Shown here one piece after another: positions 26,930 through 34,531 of a stretch of DNA of 64,000 nt. Within the stretch, counting starts at the first letter, position 1. The number at the start of each line of letters is the position of its first letter. The DNA comes from Pseudoteredinibacter isoporae_A (GTDB taxonomy: Bacteria; Pseudomonadota; Gammaproteobacteria; Pseudomonadales; Cellvibrionaceae). The stretch lies in NCBI RefSeq assembly GCF_040372805.1, contig NZ_BAABWJ010000006.1, positions 203,224 through 267,223 of the forward strand, in the 5' to 3' direction. The notes under the pieces were generated by a model. It was not told the DNA's origin. It was given only the letters and a program-made list of their open reading frames with translations, and did no database searches. Made by a program: the position numbers and the translations under genes.

Positions 26930-27290
26930 AACAAACACCTTTGTCTAAAAAAGGCGTACACGCAAACGCGAGCACGCAACCCATTTACATCCGATTCTCT
27001 TGGTTTGGCGGCCTAGATCGTTGAAAATTTAGGCGGCCAATAAACCATTCATCGGATGAAACAGGTCACGTTCTCTAAAGAATTTTTATTTCAAGTGTTT
27101 AAATAGATTTTTGAATCGGTGTTTGTTACGGCTAACAAAATATTTAATCGCTTGAAATTTATGACTTTTATCGAACTGCTGTATCGCTAAATGTCTTTAT
27201 TAAAAATCCTCTTTTCGGGTTTGAAAAACCGTTTAACTTTTTTCGCCTTGCTTGCCAGGTCAGCCAAATAAATTCAGCTGACCTGTCAGT
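26930..27290. other. Flagellin 1 upstream region
   Basis: 361 bases between flaG copy 2 and flagellin 1. It contains the sigma28 promoter (27005-27031), an AT-rich stretch (about 27070-27240) and an inverted repeat CAGGTCAGC/GCTGACCTG (27256-27264 with 27277-27285) just after the flaG copy 2 stop. The repeat lacks an adjoining T-run, so terminator function for the upstream flagellin-flaG pair is only possible. No gene seen. Confidence 0.6.
27005..27031 (-). promoter_or_regulatory. sigma28 (FliA) promoter of flagellin 1
   Basis: On the minus strand TAAA (plus-strand 27028-27031), 15 bases, then GCCGCCAA (27005-27012). Consensus is TAAA-N15-GCCGATAA; spacing is exact and 10 of 12 defined positions match. 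Expected start near 26998, giving a leader of about 70 bases. Confidence 0.8.
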
Positions 27291-27668
27291 TTATGCGTGA
27301 GCACTAAAAAGTTTTAGCGGCTCCTCATGGTTTAGTTTCTTTGCCAAATCTAAAACCACTTGATCCGGCAGCTGGCGAATGACTTCGGATGTGTAGCGAT
27401 CAGTTACCGTAATGACGGTTTGACCGGTTTCTTCATCCATGGAAAATTTCAAATCTCGTTGAGTGGACTGCACATAATCATTCAAACGAGAAACGGCCTT
27501 TTCCAAGTCCTGCTGTACCGACTCTGAACTGGGCGCTGCCTGTTCAATGGAAGGTTCAGCAGACACCTGAGTGTGAACACCAGCATTACTCGCTACAGAC
27601 TTCTGAATCGTTTCGCTGGGCTTAACACTCAGAGAACTTGCTGTATAAGAGGTTTGCATATCGTTCAT
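27291..27668 (-). CDS. flaG: FlaG family protein (copy 2)
   Basis: 125 aa. The conserved C-terminal domain is nearly identical to copy 1 (AVSRLNDYVQST, LKFSMDEETGQTVITVTD, VIRQLPD, LFSAHA), while the N-terminal third has diverged. It follows flagellin 2 by 74 bases. The pairing of each flagellin with its own flaG shows that the duplication unit was flagellin plus flaG. Confidence 0.93.
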   Translation of the reverse strand: MNDMQTSYTASSLSVKPSETIQKSVASNAGVHTQVSAEPSIEQAAPSSESVQQDLEKAVSRLNDYVQSTQRDLKFSMDEETGQTVITVTDRYTSEVIRQLPDQVVLDLAKKLNHEEPLKLFSAHA

Positions 27669-27742
27669 AATTTCATCCTCAGGCCGCTGCTTGGTTAGGG
27701 GAGCGTATAACTCCCCCTTCCTCTAGGTTACCTACCCCGATA

Positions 27743-30268
27743 TTACTGGAGCAGTGACAACACCTGGTTTGGCAGGGCGTTGGCCTGGGCCAAGATAGAG
27801 GTACCCGCCTGCTGCAGAACTCGAGCTCGGGACAACTCAGCCGTTTCAGCGGCAAAGTCAGCGTCACGAATTCGGGAGTTCGACGCCGTCAGGTTCTCAG
27901 CGTTCACCTGCAGGTTCTTCACGGTGGTTTCAAAACGGTTTTGAATCGCACCCAGGTCTGCACGTTGAGCGTTTACGGTATCCAAAGCGTTATCGATTGC
28001 CGTCAGTGCAGCGTTCGCACCGTCGACCGTAGTCAGATCGATATCTTTCAGGAAAGTACCGTCTTCACCGCCACCGAAGTTACCGGCGGTAAAGCCCAAC
28101 TCATCCAAAGCGGTACTGCCGTTGATTCCCGCACCCACCTCGATATCACCAGCACCGGTTAGGGTTACCGTTGAGTAGGTCGTAACCGCCGCCGCATCGG
28201 CATCGGTTTTACTTGCCAGGTCAGAGGATGAAATATCGCTACCACCTAAACCAAAGTGCGCTGCGGTTACACCGTCAGCAGGAGTCGTATCATTAGTATC
28301 GAAAGCCAATACAATGTTGCGACCATCAGCTGCCGTCAAAGTCAGGCTCTCGCCGTTATCAGCTGCAGTAACGCCTGTCTGACCAGACACTTTGTTGATC
28401 TGCTCCAAGGCATGGGCACGACTTGAACCGGCGTCAGCCTGAATAGTCAAGCTAACCTCAACACCATTCACCCATACCGCACCGGTGTTACCCACACCGC
28501 CTGCAGAACCGGCTGCCGCTGGTGCGGTGGTGCTGGAACCACCCACAAACTCAGTAGCATTCACTTCAGCCGAAACGCCTGTCTCGCCGGTAGACTTATT
28601 GATCGCCGCAGCAATGGAAATGCCGGAAGCTTGTTTGGAAGAACTCGCTGCATCAGCGTAGGAAGCGGTATCATCACCAGCTTGCGCAGCTTTAATCGCA
28701 ACGTTGTTGATCACAAGATCACCGGCATCCAAATCCCGGTCAGAAGGACCAACCAAGTCTGCACCAGCCGTGTACCCAGTGATTGCAGTACCCGCACCGT
28801 TACCAGCCGTTGCACCCGTTGCCAATGTGGAAGTAGCACCGGTTGAGCTGGATGTAATGGTAAACAAACCATCCTGCGCAGCACCGCCGTTAACTGCGGT
28901 TAAGGTTATGCCACTCTGGCCAGCCAAATCAGCAATAATGTCATCATTGTCCGCACCCGCACCGGACAAATCCGCATCAAATGTCCAAGTCTGGTCTGCT
29001 CCATCTACCGTTACTACTACGGTGTGAGGGCCACCACCGGAGTTATCTGCCAGGAAGTTGGACAAATCGATTGTGCCCGTAGCAGCCGTAGCAGCGGTAC
29101 CCACATCACCTGTTTTAGCAGAAGCACTTACTGCACTTACGCCAGGAGTGTATTCACCTTTGGCTAAACCCGCATTGGCAATGTCGCCATTACCCGTGCC
29201 ATTACCACCATCAATATCAATGGTTTTCGTGTCACCTTCAGCGATCAGGGTAAAACCACCCTCATAAGTGCCACCTGCAGCCAAGCCTGTATTTGCAGCG
29301 GTTAAACCACCCGCCCCGAAGTCCAGTTCAATATTACGACCATCAGCAGCTTGCAAAGTAACGCCTGTTGCCGCATCTTCAGTATCAACAGCCTTAACAC
29401 CAGTTTGCTCCGAGACAGCGTTTATTGCGGAAGCCACTGCAGCACGAGTAGTCGCTGCGTCACCGGTAGTATCGACCTGAATAGAGACGCCATTTAAAGT
29501 CAAGCTCTGACCGGTAATGGCAGCCGCTGTTTGTACAGAACCTGCCACATTGTTTTCATCTACAACAGCTCTCACACCGGTTTCATCAGTGTGCTTGTTA
29601 ATTGCGGCTGCTTTAGCAATCGCGGAAGCACCGGCGTTATCAGTTGAGGCATCGTCATCAGCAGCGGAAGAAGTGGAAATTGAGACGCCGTTGATAATCA
29701 AATCACCGTTACCCAATGCTGAGTCAGTACCGACAGCAGAGACACCTGCCTGGTCCGATACACCCAGCTTGTCAACGCTCAAGTCTGAAACCTGAACATC
29801 GATGGTCTCACCACCGTTGGCGCCTACCTGGAATTTTGTATCGAAGGTGCCATCTAACAGCTTCTGGCCGTTAAAGTTGGTTTCTTTTGCGGTACGTGTG
29901 ATTTCAGCGATCATTTGCTGAGCTTCTGCGTTCAGAGCTTCACGGTCAGAAGCGGAGTTCGTACCGTTCGCTGCCTGCAGAGCGAGTTCACGTACACGCT
30001 GCAAAGATTCTGTCATGGTACCCAAAGCACCTTCAGCGGTTTGTGCCAAAGAGATACCATCACCCGAGTTACGGATTGCCACCGCCAAACCCTGGGTCTG
30101 TGAAGAGAAGCGAGTGGAAATTGCCAAACCTGCAGCATCATCCTTTGCGCTGTTAATTCGTAGACCTGAAGACAGGCGCTGCATGGCATCCGCTTGAGCA
30201 CCTTGGGCGCTACTCAAGTTACGTTGCGCTGTCAGCGACGCCATATTTGTATTAATAACCGAAGCCAT
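27743..30268 (-). CDS. fliC: Flagellin 2 (large, sigma54-driven)
   Basis: 841 aa, start MASVINTN with an AAGGAG ribosome binding site 8 bases upstream. The N-terminal (1-140) and C-terminal (755-841) D0/D1 regions match flagellin 1 almost exactly. In the middle, NG-type strands at 188-198 (GDLIINGVSI), 254-266 (LTLNGVSIQVD), 516-525 (GDLVINNVAI) and 598-607 (VWVNGVEVSL) are each followed by an AIN-helix and TGV (221-234, 281-293, 554-567, 622-635). LTLxAADGRNI closes each pair (308-313 and 647-652). A divergent spacer domain lies at about 395-500. This is an internally duplicated cassette. A sigma54 site lies upstream. Confidence 0.96.
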   Translation of the reverse strand: MASVINTNMASLTAQRNLSSAQGAQADAMQRLSSGLRINSAKDDAAGLAISTRFSSQTQGLAVAIRNSGDGISLAQTAEGALGTMTESLQRVRELALQAANGTNSASDREALNAEAQQMIAEITRTAKETNFNGQKLLDGTFDTKFQVGANGGETIDVQVSDLSVDKLGVSDQAGVSAVGTDSALGNGDLIINGVSISTSSAADDDASTDNAGASAIAKAAAINKHTDETGVRAVVDENNVAGSVQTAAAITGQSLTLNGVSIQVDTTGDAATTRAAVASAINAVSEQTGVKAVDTEDAATGVTLQAADGRNIELDFGAGGLTAANTGLAAGGTYEGGFTLIAEGDTKTIDIDGGNGTGNGDIANAGLAKGEYTPGVSAVSASAKTGDVGTAATAATGTIDLSNFLADNSGGGPHTVVVTVDGADQTWTFDADLSGAGADNDDIIADLAGQSGITLTAVNGGAAQDGLFTITSSSTGATSTLATGATAGNGAGTAITGYTAGADLVGPSDRDLDAGDLVINNVAIKAAQAGDDTASYADAASSSKQASGISIAAAINKSTGETGVSAEVNATEFVGGSSTTAPAAAGSAGGVGNTGAVWVNGVEVSLTIQADAGSSRAHALEQINKVSGQTGVTAADNGESLTLTAADGRNIVLAFDTNDTTPADGVTAAHFGLGGSDISSSDLASKTDADAAAVTTYSTVTLTGAGDIEVGAGINGSTALDELGFTAGNFGGGEDGTFLKDIDLTTVDGANAALTAIDNALDTVNAQRADLGAIQNRFETTVKNLQVNAENLTASNSRIRDADFAAETAELSRARVLQQAGTSILAQANALPNQVLSLLQ

Positions 30269-31084
30269 ATCATTACTCCTTAGAGATTACCTGCGCTCCT
30301 GCCTAAGCAAGCTCGCGACCTTTATGATCAAGATGCTCAATCGTGCATTCTGACGAAGATGATTGTTCAATCTTTGATACTTCCGAAATTGGAAAATCAC
30401 CGGTTGCACAATCTGTACCAAAGCTGGCACCTGCATCCTGATCCATATTTGCCAAAGCAAAATGTTTCAATGGTCTTAACGGCAGTAGGGGGAAATGCTT
30501 TAACGGGATATTGACCGCTTGTCGCGTTTTTAAACAGAGAACCCATAAAGGTCAGGGTTTCTATAGAGAAGAATGAAACAATAAGATTTCGGAAAAATCG
30601 CCTGATATCGCTTGAGGCCTTTATATACCAGGCTATCAGCCTGGTGCTGCAATCATTGATCTGCCATAAATCGCAGTAGCCAGTTCCGCCAAGGCAATAA
30701 TCGAGGTTTCTATATATAGACAATAAAAATTTGTTTGTCACATTTTCCGTCGCTATTTTTCATGATCGCCTGCTGTGTGCATAAGCCCGAGCACTTACCC
30801 TTGGAAATCTCTCGCCTTATATCAAGGAAGCGAGAATGAGGCGCATCAGGATGATGCAAAAAAATACCCACGCCTTTTGAGGAAATACAGAAAAAAAGCC
30901 CAAATATTAACAAGCTACGGCAACCCACTTCCGCTCTCGGGGTTGCCGCTGTGCGAAAATTTGCCGCTCGACCAACGGCAGATAAATTTACAGGATTTTG
31001 CTAAAGCCACCCTGCCCCTGGCCGAAAACATTTACATAATACTTCTGTGCGATGGCGCATCGTTAAAAACAAACGGGGTTTACT
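30269..31084. other. Flagellin 2 - fliS divergent intergenic region
   Basis: 816 bases between divergent flagellin 2 (minus) and fliS (plus). It contains the flagellin 2 sigma54 promoter (30405-30420) and an 8-bp dyad ACCAGGCT/AGCCTGGT (30627-30645) that could be an activator site or hairpin. A weak GG-N10-GC element on the plus strand (GG 30941-30942, GC 30953-30954) is a possible fliS promoter. Open frames here on both strands look non-coding in composition and lack ribosome binding sites. Confidence 0.55.
30405..30420 (-). promoter_or_regulatory. sigma54 (-24/-12) promoter of flagellin 2
   Basis: On the minus strand TGGTACAGATTGTGCA, with GG (plus-strand cc 30418-30419) and GC (30406-30407) exactly 10 bases apart; TGG, AC and TGCA match the RpoN consensus. 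The start would be near 30395, giving a leader of about 127 bases. Confidence 0.72.
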
Positions 31085-31468
31085 ATGTTTTACGGTTCAG
31101 GTTCTGCAGCAGCGCAATATCAGCGAAATAATAGCTATAGCGCATTGGATGCATCGCCACATAAATTGATCAGCCTGCTTATGGGAGGTGCTCTTGATCG
31201 CCTGGCGAAAGCCAAAGGTCATGCAGAGCGCGGGGAACACGAGCAGCGTAGCCGCTTTATTGGAAAGGCTACTGAAATGATTGACTGTCTTCGTGAATCA
31301 TTGGATCACAAGCATAATCCGGACATGACCCGAGATCTTGAGCAACTGTATGACTACATGACCTTTCGTTTATTCAGCGCCAATGCCGAAAATAATCCGG
31401 CAATGATTGAGGAAGTGTACAGTTTGCTTCATGGCATTTACGCCGCCTGGCAGGAAATCGATGCCTAA
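31085..31468 (+). CDS. fliS: FliS, flagellin export chaperone
   Basis: 127 aa, the standard length. FliS binds the C-terminal D0 of flagellin in the cytoplasm and prevents polymerisation before export. N-terminal YQRNNSYSALDASPHKLISLLMGGALDRL is the family signature, and helix 4-5 residues DLEQLYDYMTFRLFSANAEN are typical. It faces away from both flagellins, whereas it usually sits just downstream of fliD on the same strand. First gene of a fliS-fliT-methyltransferase row. Confidence 0.95.
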   Translation: MFYGSGSAAAQYQRNNSYSALDASPHKLISLLMGGALDRLAKAKGHAERGEHEQRSRFIGKATEMIDCLRESLDHKHNPDMTRDLEQLYDYMTFRLFSANAENNPAMIEEVYSLLHGIYAAWQEIDA

Positions 31469-31596
31469 GGCTGGCCTGTTATTTGCTAACTCGCTATTTG
31501 CTAGATCAACACTTGCTTTAACCGGCAGTGAAAAAGGACAGCACCGTGGAACAGAATTTAGGGCACAATGCCCCAGCACACAAAGACAGGACTTTT

Positions 31597-31887
31597 ATGA
31601 GCGCTATTCGCAATCTGCGCCTGGCTATTATTGATGCCGCGCAAGAAGAAAGCTGGAATCAACTCCTCGATATTGACCAGCAGCTGAGGACGATCCTGGA
31701 AGGGGGTCAAATTGCTGGACAGGGTGCAGCGACCGAACAAGACATCCTTGAGCTTGGACGCATTCTGGAATGCTATCAATCGGTCATTGAAGATTTGAAA
31801 GAGCGTCAACAAGATTTGAGCAAGCAGGCGGATGCCCTCAATAAGGCCAAACGTGGAGCCATCAGTTATTTGAGTGTCGCGAAATAA
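31597..31887 (+). CDS. fliT: FliT-like flagellar chaperone
   Basis: 96 aa from the ATG at 31597, which has an AGGA ribosome binding site 7 bases upstream; the longer frame from 31528 lacks this. Entirely helical, charged sequence (RNLRLAIIDAAQEESWNQLLDIDQQLRTIL, then a second helical hairpin ending KAKRGAISYLSVAK), as in FliT, the export chaperone for FliD. FliT proteins are poorly conserved. The assignment rests on size, helical pattern and position directly after fliS. Confidence 0.75.
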   Translation: MSAIRNLRLAIIDAAQEESWNQLLDIDQQLRTILEGGQIAGQGAATEQDILELGRILECYQSVIEDLKERQQDLSKQADALNKAKRGAISYLSVAK

Positions 31888-31940
31888 TACGTGGCTTTCG
31901 CCTAGCAGGCCGGAAGCCAGTTAACAAACTACTCCCCCCA

Positions 31941-31962
31941 ATTGCCACAATGGCAATTTTTT
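31941..31962 (+). terminator. Rho-independent terminator after fliT (first of two)
   Basis: ATTGCCA pairs with TGGCAAT around CAA, followed directly by TTTTT. Confidence 0.82.
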
Positions 31963-31990
31963 GCCGCAGCCGAGCCTGCGGCTTTCTTTT
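31963..31990 (+). terminator. Rho-independent terminator after fliT (second of two)
   Basis: GCCGCAG pairs with CTGCGGC around CCGAGC, followed by TTTCTTTT. It immediately abuts the first terminator, giving a strong double stop. Confidence 0.82.
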
Positions 31991-32189
31991 ATCTTAGCCC
32001 GTCTCCTGGACAATACTCATAAGATACTGATTTTATGAGCATTTATTGAGCGGCCCACATCAAACCTTCGATTTCAGCTCCATTGGCAAGGTATTTGCAT
32101 TTTCCTTAATACTCTACTGCGTTTGCAGAAAGCCGTTAAGAATTTGGCACTGCATCAAGCGCTCGAATTTTATTTGGGAAGGCTACATT

Positions 32190-34307
32190 GTGACACAAGC
32201 AGCGATTAAGCAGACCCCATCCAGGGCACTGAGCGAGCATCATACCGAGCTGGATCTCAGCCATGGACAATGGAGAATTCTCAATAAACTGTTGAGAAAA
32301 TCCTCCGACTGTTATGGCGAAAGTCTGGCACCGGGAATTTCCCAGCAAAAGGTGGCCCAGCTGCGTCAACGCTGTCGAGAATACTGCAAAAATATTTTGC
32401 ATATCTACCCTAAGTGCGCCGATGCCCTGGCCTTACTGTCGCGTATCGCCCTGGATTGCAATGAACTGAACAAAGCCAAAAAGTTCATTCGCCAAGCACT
32501 GCAATATGCACCCAATGCCAGCGTCTGCTGGTTCAGCCTTGGGCATGTCTATCTCGCTGAAAACGAGCATGACAAAGCCCGTGAGTGCTTTCAAAAGACC
32601 GTCAAGCTGGAGCCCAATCATTTTCGTGCGAAGGCAGCTTATGCTTACAGTTGCTTTCATCAAGGCGAAATCGTCAGCGCGTTTAACATCTATAAACGCC
32701 TGATTCACCAGAATCCTGACGACCCTCATGTCAAAAGCAATTTATTTGCCTGCTTGAAACAACTGACCGCCGACGCTGACACTCAGGAGCTTGATGAGCA
32801 ATTACGCTTCTATCTCGATTTGGACGATGTCGACCACAGCGATTTATCCCGTTTGATTGCTTCGCTCCTCATCCATCGCTATCAATTGAACGACAACAAC
32901 AGCCAAATTGACATTGCTCTGCTCTGTAAGGACAAACTCTATCTTCAGGCATTGCAGGTTGTCATCTTCAGCTCAGACATGATTGAAGATCTAAACAGTT
33001 CTGTTCGACAGCACTTGCTGTTTGCGCGTCGCTGCAATCTTGATGAACTGAATCTGAAAATCTGTCTCGCTATACAGGCGTTTAACAATGAACATGTGAT
33101 GGCCTATGACGATAGTGAACGACTGGTTTTAGAAGGCCGTATTCAGCAATCCGAACTGATTCTTCAACATAAAGAACTGGACCAACAGCAGCAGTTGACC
33201 TTGCTCGATAACTGGGTGAGTCTGATGATGTATGAGCCCAGCTCATGCTTTCCAAGCTTATACAATGGCACCATGCTCAATCACATGATTGATACAGCCT
33301 CGGCTATCAACACCGGTGGTGCATTGCTCACGAATCTCGGACGGCTCTTGAAATTGTGCTTCAGCCATGCAGAAAAGGACATTCGCATTGAGAGCCTGGG
33401 TACCATCAGCGATAGTGTATCTTGCCGAGTCAAGGCCCAATACGAAGAAAACCCCTACCCTCGCTGGTTGGCGCTGCCTTATCAAACACCAACCGAGTAC
33501 CAGCAAGCGCTGGATGCGGTTCTGCCCGAGCACGGCTTTGCACCCAAGCAACAGGGGCAAACCCTGCAGGTGCTGGTTGCCGGTTGTGGCACAGGCAAGC
33601 ACGCCTTGCAATGCGCACGCTATTTCAGAAACACACAAGTTACCGCCATTGATATCAGTCATTCCAGCCTAGCTTATGCCAAAGTAAAAGCCGATCATTA
33701 TCAATTAAACAATATCGAATTCCTTCAAATGGATATTCTGGAATTAAAAAACCTGAAGAAACGCTTCGATATTATTGAGTGCAGCGGAGTGCTGCACCAC
33801 ATGAATGATCCCCTGGAAGGCGCCCGAGTTTTGAAACAACTATTAAGGCCTGGCGGCATCATGAAAATTGGATTATACAGTGAGCGTGCACGGTCCGAAG
33901 TGGTTCACTGCCGCGATATGATTGCTGATCAGGGCTTGGAAAGTAAACCAAAAGACATGCGTGAGTTGAGAAGACAGATACTGTCGCGCCCAGAGCAATG
34001 GCCTGCCGTATTGGCATCGCCTGATTTCTACAGCCTGAGTGGCTGCCGTGATCTTCTGTTTCACGAACAGGAACATCGCTTTACCCCGCTTCAGATCGAC
34101 ACCTTCTGCGAGGATCTGGAGATGGAATTTCTAGGGTTCGTCCGAGTACCGGCCAAGCATCATCAGGCTTACCGCAAAACCTACCCCCTTGATGAACACA
34201 TGCGCAATCTCGGGTATTGGGAGGCGTATGAAGAGCGTAACCCATTGACCTTCGGGGGCATGTACCAGTTTTATGTACGTAACGGATCCATAGGCAGCAA
34301 GCAATAG
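32190..34307 (+). CDS. TPR repeat protein with SAM-dependent methyltransferase domain
   Basis: 705 aa from a GTG at 32190, chosen because GGGAAGG lies 7 bases upstream; a TTG-initiated longer frame has no such site. TPR repeats occupy about residues 75-190 (ALALLSRIALDCNELNKAKKFI, CWFSLGHVYLAENEHDKARECFQK). An all-helical middle follows. Then the YEENPYPRW motif precedes a class I methyltransferase fold with the SAM motif LVAGCGTGKHALQ (about 460-473), the acidic AIDIS strand end and the IIECSGVLHHMNDP motif. The substrate is unknown. Its place between flagellin chaperones and flgL suggests modification of flagellin or its glycan; this is inference. It is not the FliB lysine methylase family. 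Confidence 0.85.
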   Translation: MTQAAIKQTPSRALSEHHTELDLSHGQWRILNKLLRKSSDCYGESLAPGISQQKVAQLRQRCREYCKNILHIYPKCADALALLSRIALDCNELNKAKKFIRQALQYAPNASVCWFSLGHVYLAENEHDKARECFQKTVKLEPNHFRAKAAYAYSCFHQGEIVSAFNIYKRLIHQNPDDPHVKSNLFACLKQLTADADTQELDEQLRFYLDLDDVDHSDLSRLIASLLIHRYQLNDNNSQIDIALLCKDKLYLQALQVVIFSSDMIEDLNSSVRQHLLFARRCNLDELNLKICLAIQAFNNEHVMAYDDSERLVLEGRIQQSELILQHKELDQQQQLTLLDNWVSLMMYEPSSCFPSLYNGTMLNHMIDTASAINTGGALLTNLGRLLKLCFSHAEKDIRIESLGTISDSVSCRVKAQYEENPYPRWLALPYQTPTEYQQALDAVLPEHGFAPKQQGQTLQVLVAGCGTGKHALQCARYFRNTQVTAIDISHSSLAYAKVKADHYQLNNIEFLQMDILELKNLKKRFDIIECSGVLHHMNDPLEGARVLKQLLRPGGIMKIGLYSERARSEVVHCRDMIADQGLESKPKDMRELRRQILSRPEQWPAVLASPDFYSLSGCRDLLFHEQEHRFTPLQIDTFCEDLEMEFLGFVRVPAKHHQAYRKTYPLDEHMRNLGYWEAYEERNPLTFGGMYQFYVRNGSIGSKQ

Positions 34308-34363
34308 CATAAAGATACATTTGCAGTCTGTTTTTAAGTGTTCTCAGAAATTCAAGTAGACAC

Positions 34364-34388
34364 AGCCGCCTGAACAGGCGGCTTTTTT
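34364..34388 (+). terminator. Rho-independent terminator after the methyltransferase gene
   Basis: AGCCGCCTG pairs with CAGGCGGCT across a short loop, followed by TTTTTT. It sits 57 bases after the stop codon and protects the convergent flgL. Confidence 0.88.
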
Positions 34389-34398
34389 ATTGGCAAAC

Positions 34399-34448
34399 GT
34401 TATTGAACTGATGTTATAGAACTGATGCTATAGAACTGACGTTATCGA
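34399..34448. repeat. 14-bp tandem repeat, about 3.5 copies
   Basis: Units GTTATTGAACTGAT, GTTATAGAACTGAT, GCTATAGAACTGAC and a partial GTTATCGA run head to tail between the terminator at 34388 and the flgL stop. Differences of one to two bases between units. Confidence 0.85.
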
Positions 34449-34531
34449 GTGGCATTAGACACAATGGCATTGGAGACCAAGGTCAGAAGCCATGTTAAGG
34501 ACCAAGCTCAGCCCCGAACACAGACACGAGG

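Larger units (their letters stand above)
31888..32189. other. Intergenic region after fliT with tandem terminators
   Basis: 302 bases. The first part holds two consecutive terminators, then a small inverted repeat CTCATAA/TTATGAG (32016-32039) and the ribosome binding site of the methyltransferase gene (GGGAAGG at 32176-32182). The frame upstream of the chosen GTG is open but hydrophobic and not conserved-looking, and I treat it as non-coding. A promoter for the methyltransferase gene must lie here. Confidence 0.55.

Noticed and set aside
30941..30954. Possible -24/-12 element for fliS
   Set aside because: GG-N10-GC spacing is right but the surrounding consensus (TGGCAC, TTGC) is poor; noted only as a candidate.
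30397..31084. Open frames on both strands between flagellin 2 and fliS
   Set aside because: One overlaps fliS in another frame; compositions are unlike the neighbouring genes and no start signals are seen.
32046..32189. Upstream extension of the methyltransferase reading frame from TTG
   Set aside because: Hydrophobic, Cys-containing, no ribosome binding site; the GTG at 32190 has a strong one.
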